This document shows positions 44,280-56,300 of a stretch of DNA of 64,000 bases, in pieces (positions within the stretch are counted from its first letter, which is position 1; every line of letters begins with the position of its first letter). The notes beneath the pieces are model-generated. The model ran no database searches. It saw nothing but the letters and a program-made list of their open reading frames with translations, and had not been told where the DNA came from. Origin of the DNA: Sinonovacula constricta. Its lineage: Eukaryota; Mollusca; Bivalvia; Cardiida; Solecurtidae. A program made the position numbers and the translations under genes. The DNA lies in assembly GCA_007844125.1 (NCBI GenBank), contig CM017569.1:3959976-4023975 (forward strand), in the 5' to 3' direction.

Positions 44280-44948
44280 CTGTTAAACAACAGGAAACTA
44301 ATCAGTCTACAAAATGGGTGAAAGAATAAGATCAAGTAACTAAATACCCAAAAGCGAAAAAATAAAGTTTTTTTTTCATGTTAGCAATTAAAAAATCCAC
44401 CACTACTATGGAAAAAATATGAATATTTAATGTTATACGTGATTTTGACACTATTCTAAAATTTAACAATAACAAAGTCTTTAGCGATTAGATATCCACA
44501 ATCTACACGTGTATCACCTAATGCTTCATTGCAGACCTGCACATTATTGAAAGATACATTGATGTGAAAACTAGCTGTGAAGAGACGAACTTTAAAAACC
44601 AACACTTTTTAGGCGAAATGATTTATTGCGCATATACGCCAGCGGCTGCGCGCTTAGACAACTATGAAAACTTTATTCATATTAAACATCAATTTGCCCG
44701 GAAGTATACAGAAATAGATAGGTAAACTAGTTTTATAACCCAATTGTAGGAAACCACAGCTAATATTAAGAAAACAATAGTTTGCAATTAAGTGTCAAAA
44801 GATCTATATATCATTAAACCTTACGGCTAACGTCAAAGATGGACTCTTTCATGTTCTTTAGCATCCGTTTGAGTTCCTCCAGCTGGTCTGCTATGTTCTG
44901 ATGATTGTAACCGGCAGGGTTCTGGTTGTGTGGCTCGCTTTCATTCAT
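44164..44948 (-). CDS. SYCE3: SYCE3-like synaptonemal complex central element protein, two exons
   Basis: Coding exons 44948-44825 and 44279-44164 on the minus strand, joined by a phase-1 GT-AG intron, give 79 residues: MNESEPHNQNPAGYNHQNIA, then DQLEELKRMLKNMKES and so on. Against human SYCE3 (88 aa, recalled) it aligns almost without gaps. The start is MNESEP versus MDDADP, and the Leu heptads match. Then come a shared Ser-x-x-Ala, a Pro after 13 residues, and an Asp-x4-Cys eleven residues later. SYCE3 helps assemble the central element that zips homologous chromosomes in meiosis. The C-terminus is about 12 residues shorter than human. It is too small and too split for a simple ORF scan. 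It faces KIF11 tail to tail. Alternative: another small coiled-coil protein. Confidence 0.7.
44280..44824 (-). other. SYCE3: SYCE3-like intron
   Basis: 545 bp, AT-rich, GT-AG on the minus strand. Nothing else recognised. Confidence 0.65.
44825..44948 (-). CDS. SYCE3: SYCE3-like exon 1 (residues 1-42)
   Basis: ATG at 44948 (reverse strand), 41 codons plus one base, donor GTAAGG. Just upstream is a TTTGACAG acceptor-like site at about 44958, so a 5' UTR intron is possible. Confidence 0.7.
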
Positions 44949-44957
44949 CGTCAGTAC

Positions 44958-45632
44958 CTGTCAAATCTGGACATTTAACTTTTACGAACTTATTTGTTAA
45001 CAACATAATTAGAACATTACCAGCATATAATACTTTACTTTACATATGGCTTAAGAGAAGACATTAATTTTATCTTCTTTGCACAGATTCCAGAAGACAA
45101 ATATATAATGCATATCATTATAAATTAAAGCGTGTTTAACAGTCGAGCAGGGACAGCTTATAATGCTAATGTAGAAATAATCCATTGAGTAGTTGTTCCT
45201 TTATCGTATATTTAATAGCGCAACTTTCACAAATTTTCTTATTTGCAAGATTTTGCATGGTAAATTAATGAAACTAGAAGATCACCCGAAACTGGACTTT
45301 CATTAGAAAAAAATCCCGTTTTATTATTTTTTGCAAAATCTGGAAAATTTACGGAGGTGGGGTGGGTGGGGATTTTGTCCGCCTTGCTGAAATGAACGAA
45401 ATGGATATCTCCTGGGAGATTGTCCACATTGAATATCGATGTAAGAAATGCAGCTTCTAAAAACAGATGTAGCTGACAAAAATGAAGAAAACAAAGTCGC
45501 AGATTGTCTAGTTCCCATCAGAGTTATTGTGTGTTTTGTCCGTTTATCCCAAGTCCAAGCTCTGAGTGGTGGGCCATAGAAATGATCGGTTACTACCCAT
45601 TAGTGACTTTCAACTACCAGCACCTCTTCTAA
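44958..45632. other. Upstream flank of SYCE3-like gene
   Basis: Probably promoter and 5' UTR sequence of the minus-strand gene; no TATA box or start site could be assigned. A GGTGGGGTGGGTGGGG tract is at 45356-45371. Confidence 0.4.
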
Positions 45633-46352
45633 AGGGCCAGTCACACAGCCGATCACGCACTAATCACTCACAAATCACGCACAGATTGGGTTTCGTGCGT
45701 GCTTGTGCGTCGAGAAATTTACCATTTTCGGGGGGGGGGGGGGGGGGGGGGGGTAGAAATCACTGATAAATCACGCATGAACAGCGCACGTATCACTTAC
45801 AATCACTGCCGAGAATCACTGACATATCGCGCACGTCGACGCATACGAGCAAATATGGTGCAGTATTCCACGAACATTCGACGCACGCCCGACGCATGAA
45901 TCACTGACGGAGCGCGTCCAAACACGCACGCTTCGCGAACATTCCACGTACAAGCACGGATGTCAGTGGAATGAACGTGATACGTGCGCGGTTCATGCGT
46001 GATATGAAGGTGGGGCGTCAGTGGACGGACGTGGACGTGCGCGGTTTCAAACCAGTTCCGACGCATAAGCACTGACGGCCGACGCGTGTCCTGCGCACAG
46101 TCACGCACACTCGACGCATAAACTACGCACGCCGACTCATGAATAACGCACACTGTGCGTCGGAAAAAATTTAAACCGTTCAAAACTAAAAATCACGCAC
46201 AAACCACCTTCGACGCACATCCACTTACAATCACTGACGGTCCACGTTCGTTCCACCGACGAATTACGCATACGACGCACGCTCCGCGCAGAAACGAAAA
46301 TCTGTGCGTAATTCGTGCGTGATTCATGCGTTTTCGCTGTGTGACTGGCCCC
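45633..46352. mobile_element. Harbinger-like non-autonomous element, CpG-rich, TAA duplication
   Basis: Left end AGGGCCAGTCACACAGC; right end GCTGTGTGACTGGCCCC, inverted copies. TAA flanks both sides (45630-45632 and 46353-46355), the usual 3-bp target of PIF/Harbinger. The 720-bp interior is packed with CACGCA/CGACGCA/ATCACTGAC motifs in both orientations and has a run of about 29 G broken by a T at 45731-45762. It is far richer in CpG than its surroundings. There is no transposase. Open frames on both strands here are by-products of the repeats. Confidence 0.7.
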
Positions 46353-48860
46353 TAAGTTACAGCCAACTGGAGCTTCCTTCTTCTGCCTGCGCAATTTTCT
46401 TTACAGCTACCTTTTCTATTCTACCATTTCCAATTAAGCTAAGTTCTTGTAGCAGTCTCCACAACGACGGAGCTGCAAAACATCTGCAATTAAATTCTAC
46501 AATGAAGATCATTAGTCATCAGTCTGCATCCTGGCATTGATTGACAAGATTCAGGTACCTTGGCCTCTTCAGTTCATTACCCCGGGTCTCGCCGCCTGAG
46601 AAACCTTCGCCCCAACGAGAATGATCTTCTAGCTTCTATGAAATACAATGTTGATCCTATCAAGTGCATGGGAAACTGTTTTGACAGCAAGTATGACATC
46701 ATACTTGTCACATAGCAGGTCAAAGAATGCCGACCTTAAGACACTCATTTTATACCACTTTTGCTGAACGAGATACAAACAACAACGGAGTAAAGTCTAG
46801 AAGCAGTAATAAAACGAAACATCGAACAGTTTTGGTCTACCACCATTCATGACAAATGTTGGACTGCACCTTAAAATAGGAATGCAGCATTGCAAGGCTG
46901 GTGATGACACTTAAAAATCCGCACATAAAAACATCCGTCGAGCGGCGATTAAGGACAGAACTAGAAGGAGGTAGTCGGCAGCCCAAGCTGTAGTTCACCC
47001 TGAAAAGCAAGCTGTAAGATCGAGATATCGTCGTGGCTACTTGCACTGAAAGATGAGAACAGTAGACAGATGTGTGTTAAGGCCAATAACGCCCAGCGCA
47101 GTATAGCACTGGTCTAGACAGAAATCCGCAAAGAAGAGGATGTACCTAGAATGTTGTTGAATTCTGACGTGTAACTCTTCTATATGCGTTTGTAAGGTCC
47201 AGCAAGAAATTGTTAGGTCAGTCTTGTTGATCCTGGATTCTTGGATAAATTGGCTGATTGCACTTGCACTTTTGACACAGTCCGACATTCTCTGAATTCC
47301 TCACAGTAGTGCACGAGTGTCTTTATACCCGTTCTAAGTCATGAATGCTGTAAGACGCCTTGCCAAAAATGAGGAGATCTTTCATTAAGAAGAGATTTTG
47401 TCCTAAACTTGTATATTTCTTTCGACTGCTCATTCTTATGGAAGAAAATTCCTTTAGCTTTCTGTCATGTCTTTGGTATGCCTCCTTTCCTCTAGACAAC
47501 CTTTAGTAGATTCCAAAGGCGTCTCAGCAGTTTTGATAAGGACGTGTAAACCTTGTATAATTATAGAAAACACATTAAGGTAGAGCAAAAGCAATGCTGA
47601 ACTTCCAATCTAAGACAGAAGAGTATCAAAATTAGGGTTAAAATGCTTCAAAACTCAGGGTTCGAATCCCGCTATGGGTACGCATGGTCAACCCTTTTCT
47701 TCCTACTTCTTCATTTTAACATTTTTTTCTGCATCACTCTACCACATGAAGAATAAAACATGTGTACTTTTTATTTTTTATATTGTAATTGAATTTAATT
47801 ACCTGATTTATTCAAAGTCTAAAATAACTCAAAACAATGTGATGAAATTTTATATTTTGCAGCATCAACTAAAATACTTTTAAAACTAAAATACTAGAAC
47901 ATTTTAGGCAACTCTGAAAAGAAATCCTTTGGTCATCGAGGGCTCGGTGATTTTTTAAACAAAGCACAGTCATGAGAAAAAAATAGGAAAATTAGCCTAA
48001 AACGTGATGAATTTGTAAAAAAATAATTACATATTTAGGATAGTTTGAGTCACACCAATCAAGTAACATGTTTCGTTGATTTGTCTAATGATATAATTTG
48101 TTTCCGAACTATACTTAATAGAAAAACACTTCTCCTAAAAACGATTTAATATAATATTTTAAGTTTTTTTTATTTCTAAAAAAGAACCCCTAAAAATAAT
48201 AATTTTAGAAGAGAAAATATCCATACATTCAAAACTGGATGGAGAATTTTCTGAAAATTGTCTATTACACTTGCAATACCTAAAATCAAACACTGACCGC
48301 ACTAATTGTTGAAATGTAAGCCTAATTTTTTGTTCTCGTGAATGTAGTATGGCTTAACTAAAGATGAACATAGTAGCACAACTGCATTGGTTGGCTGCAT
48401 GAAGCCAGGTGCGTTTCCGGAGCGTTTTCAAGGTTACGCACCTTTCCTAGAGGGAAATAAAAACAATGTAAGTGTAAATTCCTGTGGTTTGACTTAAAAT
48501 ATAACTGGTCATATAATGTTGCGTTTTATCCAACTAATATATCTAATTGTTGTAAATATGTATTTGGTGTAAATATCAAATATGAAAAAGAGAATTATCC
48601 GTTAAATAAAATAATCAGGAGATTTGTGAAATCATTTAATGGTACTAGCATTTGCGGGTGAAGATTATACCTCAACAATATTGTAAACTCGAATTAGTCT
48701 ATTGTTATCTACACAAACACAATATTATGATATTTTATTTATAAGGTTAAATTTATCTTATTTAGCACACTCTGTTACTATAACACCGCAATTTAAATAT
48801 TATTTGTTCCATTCACAATCTGTAATAAGTAAAACAAGACCGTTGTTTTTACCAGTTCTG
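46353..48860. other. Intergenic, one possible minus-strand exon
   Basis: The stretch 46353-47340 has more balanced composition than its surroundings and includes a possible exon at 47146-47288 (minus). The box-B-like AGGGTTCGAATCCC near 47659 suggests a SINE remnant. From 47.7 to 48.8 kb it is AT-rich and unassigned. Confidence 0.4.
47146..47288 (-). CDS. Possible exon, unrecognised
   Basis: From ATG 47288 (reverse strand) 47 codons read MSDCVKSASAISQFIQESRI and on to EELHVRIQQHS, ending AG before a good donor GTACAT. The amphipathic helical pattern looks protein-like, and the frame is closed upstream by a stop. I do not recognise it and found no partner exon, so it may be a fragment or chance. 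Confidence 0.25.
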
Positions 48861-49667
48861 TGTCACACATTTAATATTGTAGATTTCTTGAACAGATGGG
48901 TTGTACATTTATACACATTGAATATGAACGCAAGAAACCGTTCTTTTCTGCGAGCAAATGTATCAATTACTTTCTCAACATCAATTTCATGTTCCCTGTG
49001 GATAGCCATCATAGCCAGATCGGTCAATCTATCCGTGGTCATGGTAGATCTGAGGTACGTCTTAAGACGTCGCATGTTGCTAAAAGATCGTTCGGCTGTT
49101 GCGGTAGAGACTGGCATTGCTAGAAGAACGTGAAGACACGCGGCGACGTTTGGATAAAGACTGGCATTCACTCCTGTAATTGTGTCCGCTATTGATTCGG
49201 TCGGCTCCTCTTCTAGGCTACACCTGGTCTGCTACCGTCGTATCTCGGCATAGAACTCTTCGCGGTCCGTAGCAGGCAGGTCATGTTCGTATGTGTTGTA
49301 GAGCTTTTCGACATGAAGATCTGTTAACTTAGATGTATTGCTTGATATCAGCAGCTGTGCTTGCATTCGGTCTTCTACATCTAGTAACCGGTCAGAAAGT
49401 TCTAATTGAAGATGGTCCATAAACGGCAAGAACATGTTACGGCGCCAGTATTCTGATGTCGAACTAGCAGGTGTGTTTGGGCGGTGTTGTTGCCGTAAAG
49501 CTGTTCTAGGTACAGATGACAGCACGTCCACATCAGCTGCTACTCCGACTGCTTTTCCGTACAGATCTGCCCATAACTCATCGCTGTTTCTTTGCTTTGA
49601 CAATAGCTCATTGACAACTCTGGCCTCTCTTGCTGCTTCCACAAGATCACAGCTTTTATCTTGTAAC

Positions 49668-50925
49668 TAGGTATGTTAACGAATATTCGAATATCAAGTC
49701 GCTATTCGAATAGAGATTTTGGGATTCGAATATTTCATAATTTTTATTCCACTTTTGTTAAGTTCGAAGGAACATTGAAAAGACATTTCTTTAGTTGATC
49801 GTCGTGTCTCTCAGCGACTTAAGACGCTAGCGATATGTGATCGCGCTCGCTCTAAGATAGAGGGGGTGGGTCATGTCTCCTGATAACGAATTGCCATCTG
49901 GTTAACAGCATGAAATCACCTTACCGCGCGCAGCTCCTTCTCTGCCCCCTCTTACACTTAGACCTAGTCATATCACCCACATCACCACACAGCTGTGGAA
50001 ACAGTTGCCAAATTACAATAAACACACATGTCAGTTCAATGCTGCGGCAATTAGCTACAGCAATTACGTAACACTGACTCTACCCAGCTTCGGTCGGGAT
50101 AGTGTGTAATAAATACATTATATAAGGCTATACTTATTGATAACAGTCCACCAGGAGCTGAGAACGTCTTTTATTTTTGGAAAGCACAACTAGATCACTG
50201 TCAAACAAACTTTAATTGCAATCACTTTCTGTTTTTGTCACTCTACTTCATACTTGTTATTTTATTCCTATATAATACCGCGCCATCTGTTATTTTTTGT
50301 CACCGCGATTTTCTGTTCTATGTTTTTGCTTCGTTCTCCCCGAATAACAAAAATAACAAAAATGTAAATTTACATATACTTTTTAATTAAACATCAATCC
50401 GACCACCAACCAATCAAGACCGTTAATTGGCTGTACACTTGAGCGATTTTCCTTCATAAAACCTTCGTGGTTTTGCCTAATTGTCTTACAGACGATCCAG
50501 TATCACCCGCATTTCGTCCTTTTGAAAATGCCTCCTTTAATTATTAATGTATTTTATAAGATTAAGTCACAAAACGTAATTGACTGTTTGTTGTTATACA
50601 TTGTTATCGGTTAGTAGAGTAAAATATTAAAATTGTGAGCTATATTGCATGTGTTGTACAGTTTCATCTAACAAAATTATGATATGGTTTTATTAAATCG
50701 ATATGTTAACATTAAAAGGCGCTTAAATACGTCATATGTTAATACAAATAAGTAATTAAGTACACAAAATGCCTTTAAATTGTAAAAGGTTATTTACACG
50801 ATGTACAACACGTAACAAAAAGACACCCAAGTTTAAGGTGACTAATTAATAACGTTTATATTATACGGGACTTTGCAGGTCATCTTAACATTGATTGGTT
50901 ACTTTATAGTTTTTATAAGAGTTTC

Positions 50926-50986
<61 letters not shown>

Positions 50987-51399
50987 TTGTTAGGTAGCAA
51001 TGACATTGTTTACGCATTTACTGTCATTCTTCACTGACAGTATTTTCTTGCAAATTACCGCTGACCAAGTAAAGAAACACCCCTGGTCCTTCACTATAAA
51101 CAGGATAATGGCGGATTCATAATATTGCCGTTTGTATTTCAAAAAGAAGAAATCGTCGTTTTAAAATTAAATGCTATGCTAAAATCATAAATCTACCGCC
51201 GCTTCTGCGTTAAGTAAGGCTAGCAATGTTAATTGTGGCCAGAAATAAACGTTTTACAATGAATAAACACATTGAATGTAATGGAAAATTTCCCTGTTAT
51301 ATGCCACTATGATATAAATTCGTTCCGAATATTCGAATATGATTCGAATTCACGTTCCGAATATTCGAATATCGTTTTGGGATTCGATTTACATCCCTA
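49668..51399. mobile_element. hAT-type non-autonomous element, 1732 bp, perfect 8-bp duplication
   Basis: Left end TAGGTATGTTAACGAATATTCG-type sequence; right end, reverse-complemented, TAGGGATGTAAATCGAATCC. The flanking direct repeat CTTGTAAC lies at 49660-49667 and 51400-51407. TAGGGATGTAA tips and an 8-bp duplication are diagnostic of hAT. ATTCGAATAT is repeated near both ends. Taking out the element and one repeat copy rejoins the surrounding transposase frame, showing that it landed in a then-open frame. No transposase inside. Confidence 0.85.
50926..50984. repeat. (AAT)n microsatellite
   Basis: About 19 uninterrupted AAT units inside the hAT-type insertion. Confidence 0.95.
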
Positions 51400-52625
51400 C
51401 TTGTAACATTTCAGACAGTGGCTGGAGCTGTGCCAATATGAACTCTACAGCAATCAAAGTTACAATAAACCCAAACTGAGTAATGACTAACGTGAAAGGT
51501 CCAGCTTTTGAGTCACCATGGTTTACACTTAGATCGTCTAGTGTATCGACGATAGTCTTGAACGAACTTTTGAATGTATACAAAGCGTCCGCTCTAGCGG
51601 ACCACCGGGTCTCACATAGTGATTGTCAATTTGGTCCTGTTTTCCATCGCTTCTTTGCTTTCTTTATCTTCCCCAAGAACTTCTTGGAATCTTAGCAAAC
51701 GCTTTGATAACATGTTAAAACAGGAAGCTACTTCCTGCACCGTCTGCATCATATTTCTGACCAAGTGTTCTTCACAAGCGTGACAGATAGCAAGATTGAG
51801 GTAGTGCGCCTTACAATGCGTGTAAAACGCATACGGGTGTTTTTCACGTATTCTTGCCTGCACCCCTCTTACTCTGCCCGACATGTTTGGCGCGCAGTCA
51901 TACCCTTGCCCTCGAAGTTTTGTCATGTTGATGCCAGCTTCTTCTAATTGATATAGAAAGGCATCACTCAGTGCTTCTCCAGTGGTTTATGAGCACTCGG
52001 CAAATCCTATGAAGATTTCTGTCACGTTTTGCAAAGTCTTGTCATAATAGCGAAGGCAGATGGACATCTGTTCTATTCTTGACACATCAGTAGCTTCATC
52101 GGCAATGACACCGAAAAACGGTGACGAATTGCAATTATGTACGATGTTTTGCTTGATTTCGTCTCCACATATGTTTATTAATTCATTTTGAATTATGTTT
52201 GATGTGTATTTCGCTTTTGGGTCCTCGTTTGTCAGATGATCTTGGAGCAACGCATTGTGTTTCGCTTGAAATACTAGCAAGGCTACAAAATTACCATGGT
52301 CTTCTTTGTGGCCTCTTAGAGGCAAATTTTGTTTTCCACATAATATTATGCTTTCAACAAATTCCTATTTTTCTCAACAAGTGCATTATATGCAGTTGAC
52401 ATGCACGCAGAAATGTCACGTTTTTGACCAGACATTATTTTCTGAAAGTTGTCTGCTGCTTCAATCGAGTTCTTGTGTACTGTAGCTTTATTGTGACTTG
52501 CTATTGTTTTTCCAATATTACTTGACATCGTCAGCAAACAGGTAGCATGGACCGCAATACACGCCATTGGAGGACTTCGAATAGATCTACCTCAAGCAGT
52601 AGTTGTTATTGAACCAGTATGCTTG

Positions 52626-53278
52626 AATTCGTCGGAACTTTCCACCAACGTACCTAAAACAATATTGTACATTTAATAAAATATTTAGACTACTAGGTAA
52701 TGTCAAAGAAAAGATACTATTTGTTTAAATCTATGCTTAAAATAATGATCAATAATAACACTGACCATATAATGTGAACTGATCACGTAAAAATATTTCT
52801 AATAAACATTATTTAAAAACGAATTAAATAGATACATTGTACGTAAATTTGTATTTAGCTACGCCGTATAACTAAATGAAGGTCTTTAAAATTTGTCGAC
52901 ATATTCTATTTAGAAATGACATCTATATAGCCAACTGTGGGCACACTTTCAATTGGAAATATTAAGCGCTAAATATTGTGCATATAGTATACAGAGTTAC
53001 CTCCCTTTTATTAGAAAATTGGCCAGCATCTCCCCTAATCATAGCTTTTTATTCAATTTCCCATACAGATAGAATGTATCAACACAGTTTTATGAATGAG
53101 GAACAATTCTGAAAACGACGCTAAATCTATAAGTATGTTGTCAGCTCTGGACAATACTGTTAAAATCAATACCTTTTTGGAAAAGTAAACTGGTGAACAG
53201 TATCCAATATCTGTGTAAGCAGACACATTTTAATATCGTCGTCTGCTATCTTGTAGTTTGGAGAAAAAACATCTTCAT
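52626..53278. other. Intergenic
   Basis: AT-rich; it would hold the promoter of the gene starting at 53279 if that start is right. No motif assigned. Confidence 0.4.
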
Positions 53279-53325
53279 ATGGCGGATCGAATTCGTCTGA
53301 AGCCCTGTTTCAATTTTCGCGGCAG
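53279..53325 (+). CDS. Tentative first exon of the coiled-coil gene
   Basis: ATGGCGGATCG start, MADRIRLKPCFNFRG plus AG, donor GTAAAC. It joins in phase 2 to the exon at 55994 to give GSSSPYDSSKM. There is no independent support, and an internal ATG at 56015 is an alternative start. Confidence 0.4.
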
Positions 53326-56300
53326 GTAAACAAAGCGAAGAAACCGTTGTGTACATAATATTTGGATATAGTCGGCTCTTTTCTTGTAAGTACGTGGAAA
53401 TTGTAAAATGTGGACCTGCGAGGAACTAACTGCACCATTTCATAGACTTAATTATGATTAATCATTAGAAACAAAATTTCGATTGAGGTTAAAACAAGGA
53501 AACCTTTGAAATTATTTCCACCTAACCCGGGTTTGGCATCGGGTTTCTTAGTGGTTTTGGCACTTTTAAATTTTCGACTTTTACGACCGGAGGTTAAGCA
53601 CGTGCGTAAAGTGCGTTATGGCAGACACGCGTCTGCATGAAGCTTGTGCGCAAGCTTCAAAATTAAGTCAAACTTAATTTGATTGCTAAATATATAGTTT
53701 ATCCAGCAATAACATGCGTATTAAATATTTCCAACTGTATATTGCATAACATCATTAAAATTATCGTTGATTTTAGTTACAACATTGTCCAGTTTATTTA
53801 TGCAAAATAACATTATTATTTTTTTTTAATCTTCCTTCATAACATCTTACTTCAAATAGACATGTATTGATTTGCGAACCGAAAGACCGGTACTTTTGAT
53901 GACCTTGGTCAATCTAAATAGATTATGTTAAATGCATGTATCGATGAGAAAGCTCGACTTAATTAAGGACCTTTACTGCTTAAACTTTGAGAAACAAAAT
54001 TTCTTTCACGTTAAAATAGCTCATTGCCAATTGTAGATCTAGACACAGGCGTTTTTTCTTTTTGTATATTTATCTAATTTTATTTCCAATTTAGATAAAG
54101 GCTTTTGACTACTAAAAGCTTTGATAACTGCACATTTTTGCAAAAAAATCTAGTTATTGTGTTTTCTCTTGGTATATGTAAATGGTAATTGTTATTAGTT
54201 TTTATTATTCATAAAGTTAATTTTACTTACGTGTAGTAGTGTCGTCTGCTGCAATGTTTAAATATCCCGCTCGTGCAACTTAAAGACTATAACTAAAATT
54301 TACACTAATGAAAAATACCCAGAGAGCTCAGTATGTGAACCGATTGTAAAATAATTATTTATACCAGCAGGTCTTTTCAAAACATACCATTAGAATCTTT
54401 GTTTTCACTGTTGACACTCGGTGGCATATTTGCCTTAGAGACTAATAGATAATTCCCGCGATTTCTTTTCTTTCTATAGGACGAGTCGACTTCGAATGCG
54501 GGGGTTTCGATTAAGGATTGACATTTACTATGATTTAGTAAACCCAGTTATGAATAGGAGCTTCAATTGAAGAAGTGTACAAGTTAAACGTATTTATTTT
54601 CTATCAGGTTAGCCAAGCCAAGATTTAACAGTGGAAAATAATGTCCAAATTTGGACGTACAGTAACAATCGCACCCCTCGTGTAAAATTAATTGATGTTC
54701 CATGGATGCTGAAAAATCGATTTGTAAACAACAATCACATACAGCAAGTTTTGTACAACACGTTTGGCCACTCGAAGTATGTGACAACATTGGTGATTTT
54801 ATTTTTTTATGAGACCGATAAAATTAACCCTGTAATACCTTAATTAACAAAAATATCAATGCCAATATTTCTCCTCTTTCGTCCTCATTGACTTCGAACA
54901 CACACTGTAGTTGGACTATAAATGGAACGACATGAAAATGTTAAATAAAATAAACTAATTCATATTCACGTAAACGCGACAATCAATGGGTCACTAGACT
55001 ATATGTTTATGTTGTTTTTAGTGACATTTTTGTTGGAAAAACAGAGCTGTCAACATCTTAACACAAATCAATTTCGTCATCACCAAGGCAGGGCACCGTC
55101 ATGCAGTTTCATGTATACTATTGATATGTGTTATTATTTTAGCTTTGCAATGGTTAGGCCCATCTTTTTTTACGAATGCAGTCTTCCTCTCCATGCCTAG
55201 AATTACACTGGGTTGATACACTCCATCCAAAGATCCTTATTGATTGTCACTTAGTAGATTTACAAGCAAACTAAATGATTTTTTTTTAATAGTTACTTGT
55301 GCTTCTGGACATATTTCAGACAGACAAGGCTCACTAGTAGAATGAAAGAAATGTTGGATTTTTGGCACCCTGCTCATTTAAACAAGCATATGCATCAACT
55401 TTAATAAGGTCCCATTTTCATTTTATATGGCGTTTCATATAACTGATTACCTATTTGTGTACACTGCTCAGGGGTATAGCACCTAGATGTATGTAGCAGA
55501 CAGCTATGCATTTATTAATTTAGCACATGCCAGGTCTTCATTCCAAATGATGATTTTTTCAGCAGATCTTTATGCGCATACTGACTGTCAGCTGCCTTTT
55601 CAGAAATGTCAGCATTTTTGTTCAGAGGAAAAGAAATATGTAACAAGAAAAGAAAAAGTGGACTTCCACCATGATTCAAACCACAAATCGCTCCAACACA
55701 AGTAGCTGTACAAACTGAGCTTTAGTGGCATTGTGAACAAACCAGCAGTGAAACGCTCCACCCTACTTACAAAACAAGATTCATCCTGAACCATAGAATT
55801 TTTATAATTCTCCATGTTTTATACTTTATATTGCTGGCAGAAATAAAGATTTGTTATATTCTTTTTGCACAAAAAAAAGGGAAGATTGATAAAGAATGAA
55901 TAGCTCCATCAGACATATTTACCTCTCTCTACAAATTTATTAACGTAAGAACAGTACATAGGCCAATTAAATGTGTTGTCTTTTTTTTGTTAGCAGCTCC
56001 CCATATGACAGTAGTAAAATGACATCAAACAGAATTTTGGAGAGGTCTAGTTATGACCTGTTCGATGAGCTTGAACGCAGACACAGTGCTGGAATGAGGA
56101 CAATTACACACCTTTTTGGCCAGGTACTGTGGTACATTTGTGGATAATAAACAATATCTATGCCTTAAACAGTTCTTAGAAAGATTCTTGGAAAACACTC
56201 AAGTTTAGCCAGCAATAATACGCATATTAAATATTTCCAACTGTTATTGCAATTGGTGTGTATGGTGAAGTGTACCAATTAGTGTGTAGGGTAAAGTGTA

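Larger units (their letters stand above)
48863..52625 (-). pseudogene. Broken hAT transposase (ZMYM1-like), interrupted by an insertion
   Basis: Reading from 52625 down, pieces in order are: a TTF-type zinc finger remnant (VYCGPCYLF, about 52530-52590); NFQKIMSGQKRDISACMST (52567-52346); PLRGHKEDHGNFVALLVFQA with FFGVIADEATDVSRIEQMS (52325-51987); GQGYDCAPNMSGRVRGVQAR with YTHCKAHYLNL (51926-51612); ETRWSARADALY (about 51600-51400); and, beyond the insertion, SCDLVEAAREARVVNELLSK (49660-49232) and the hAT C-terminal dimerisation segment PVSTATAERSFSNMRRLKTY (49171-48863). This is the ZMYM1-like DUF4371/hAT architecture. It is broken by one in-frame TAA near 51988 and further stops near 52610 and 49232, by frame shifts near 52550, 52350 and 51610, and by the 1.7-kb insertion. 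Not functional. Its own terminal repeats were not found. Confidence 0.85.

Noticed and set aside
45803..46394. Overlapping ORFs in the CpG-rich element
   Set aside because: They arise from CACGCA-type repeats with no stops in several frames; composition (His/Arg/Cys-rich) follows the repeat.
49434..49670. Forward ORF opposite the hAT transposase
   Set aside because: Antisense shadow of the transposase C-terminal half.
55487..55705. Possible B-box exon for the coiled-coil gene
   Set aside because: Cys and His are present but not in B-box spacing, and no splice site pair puts it in frame with exon 2.
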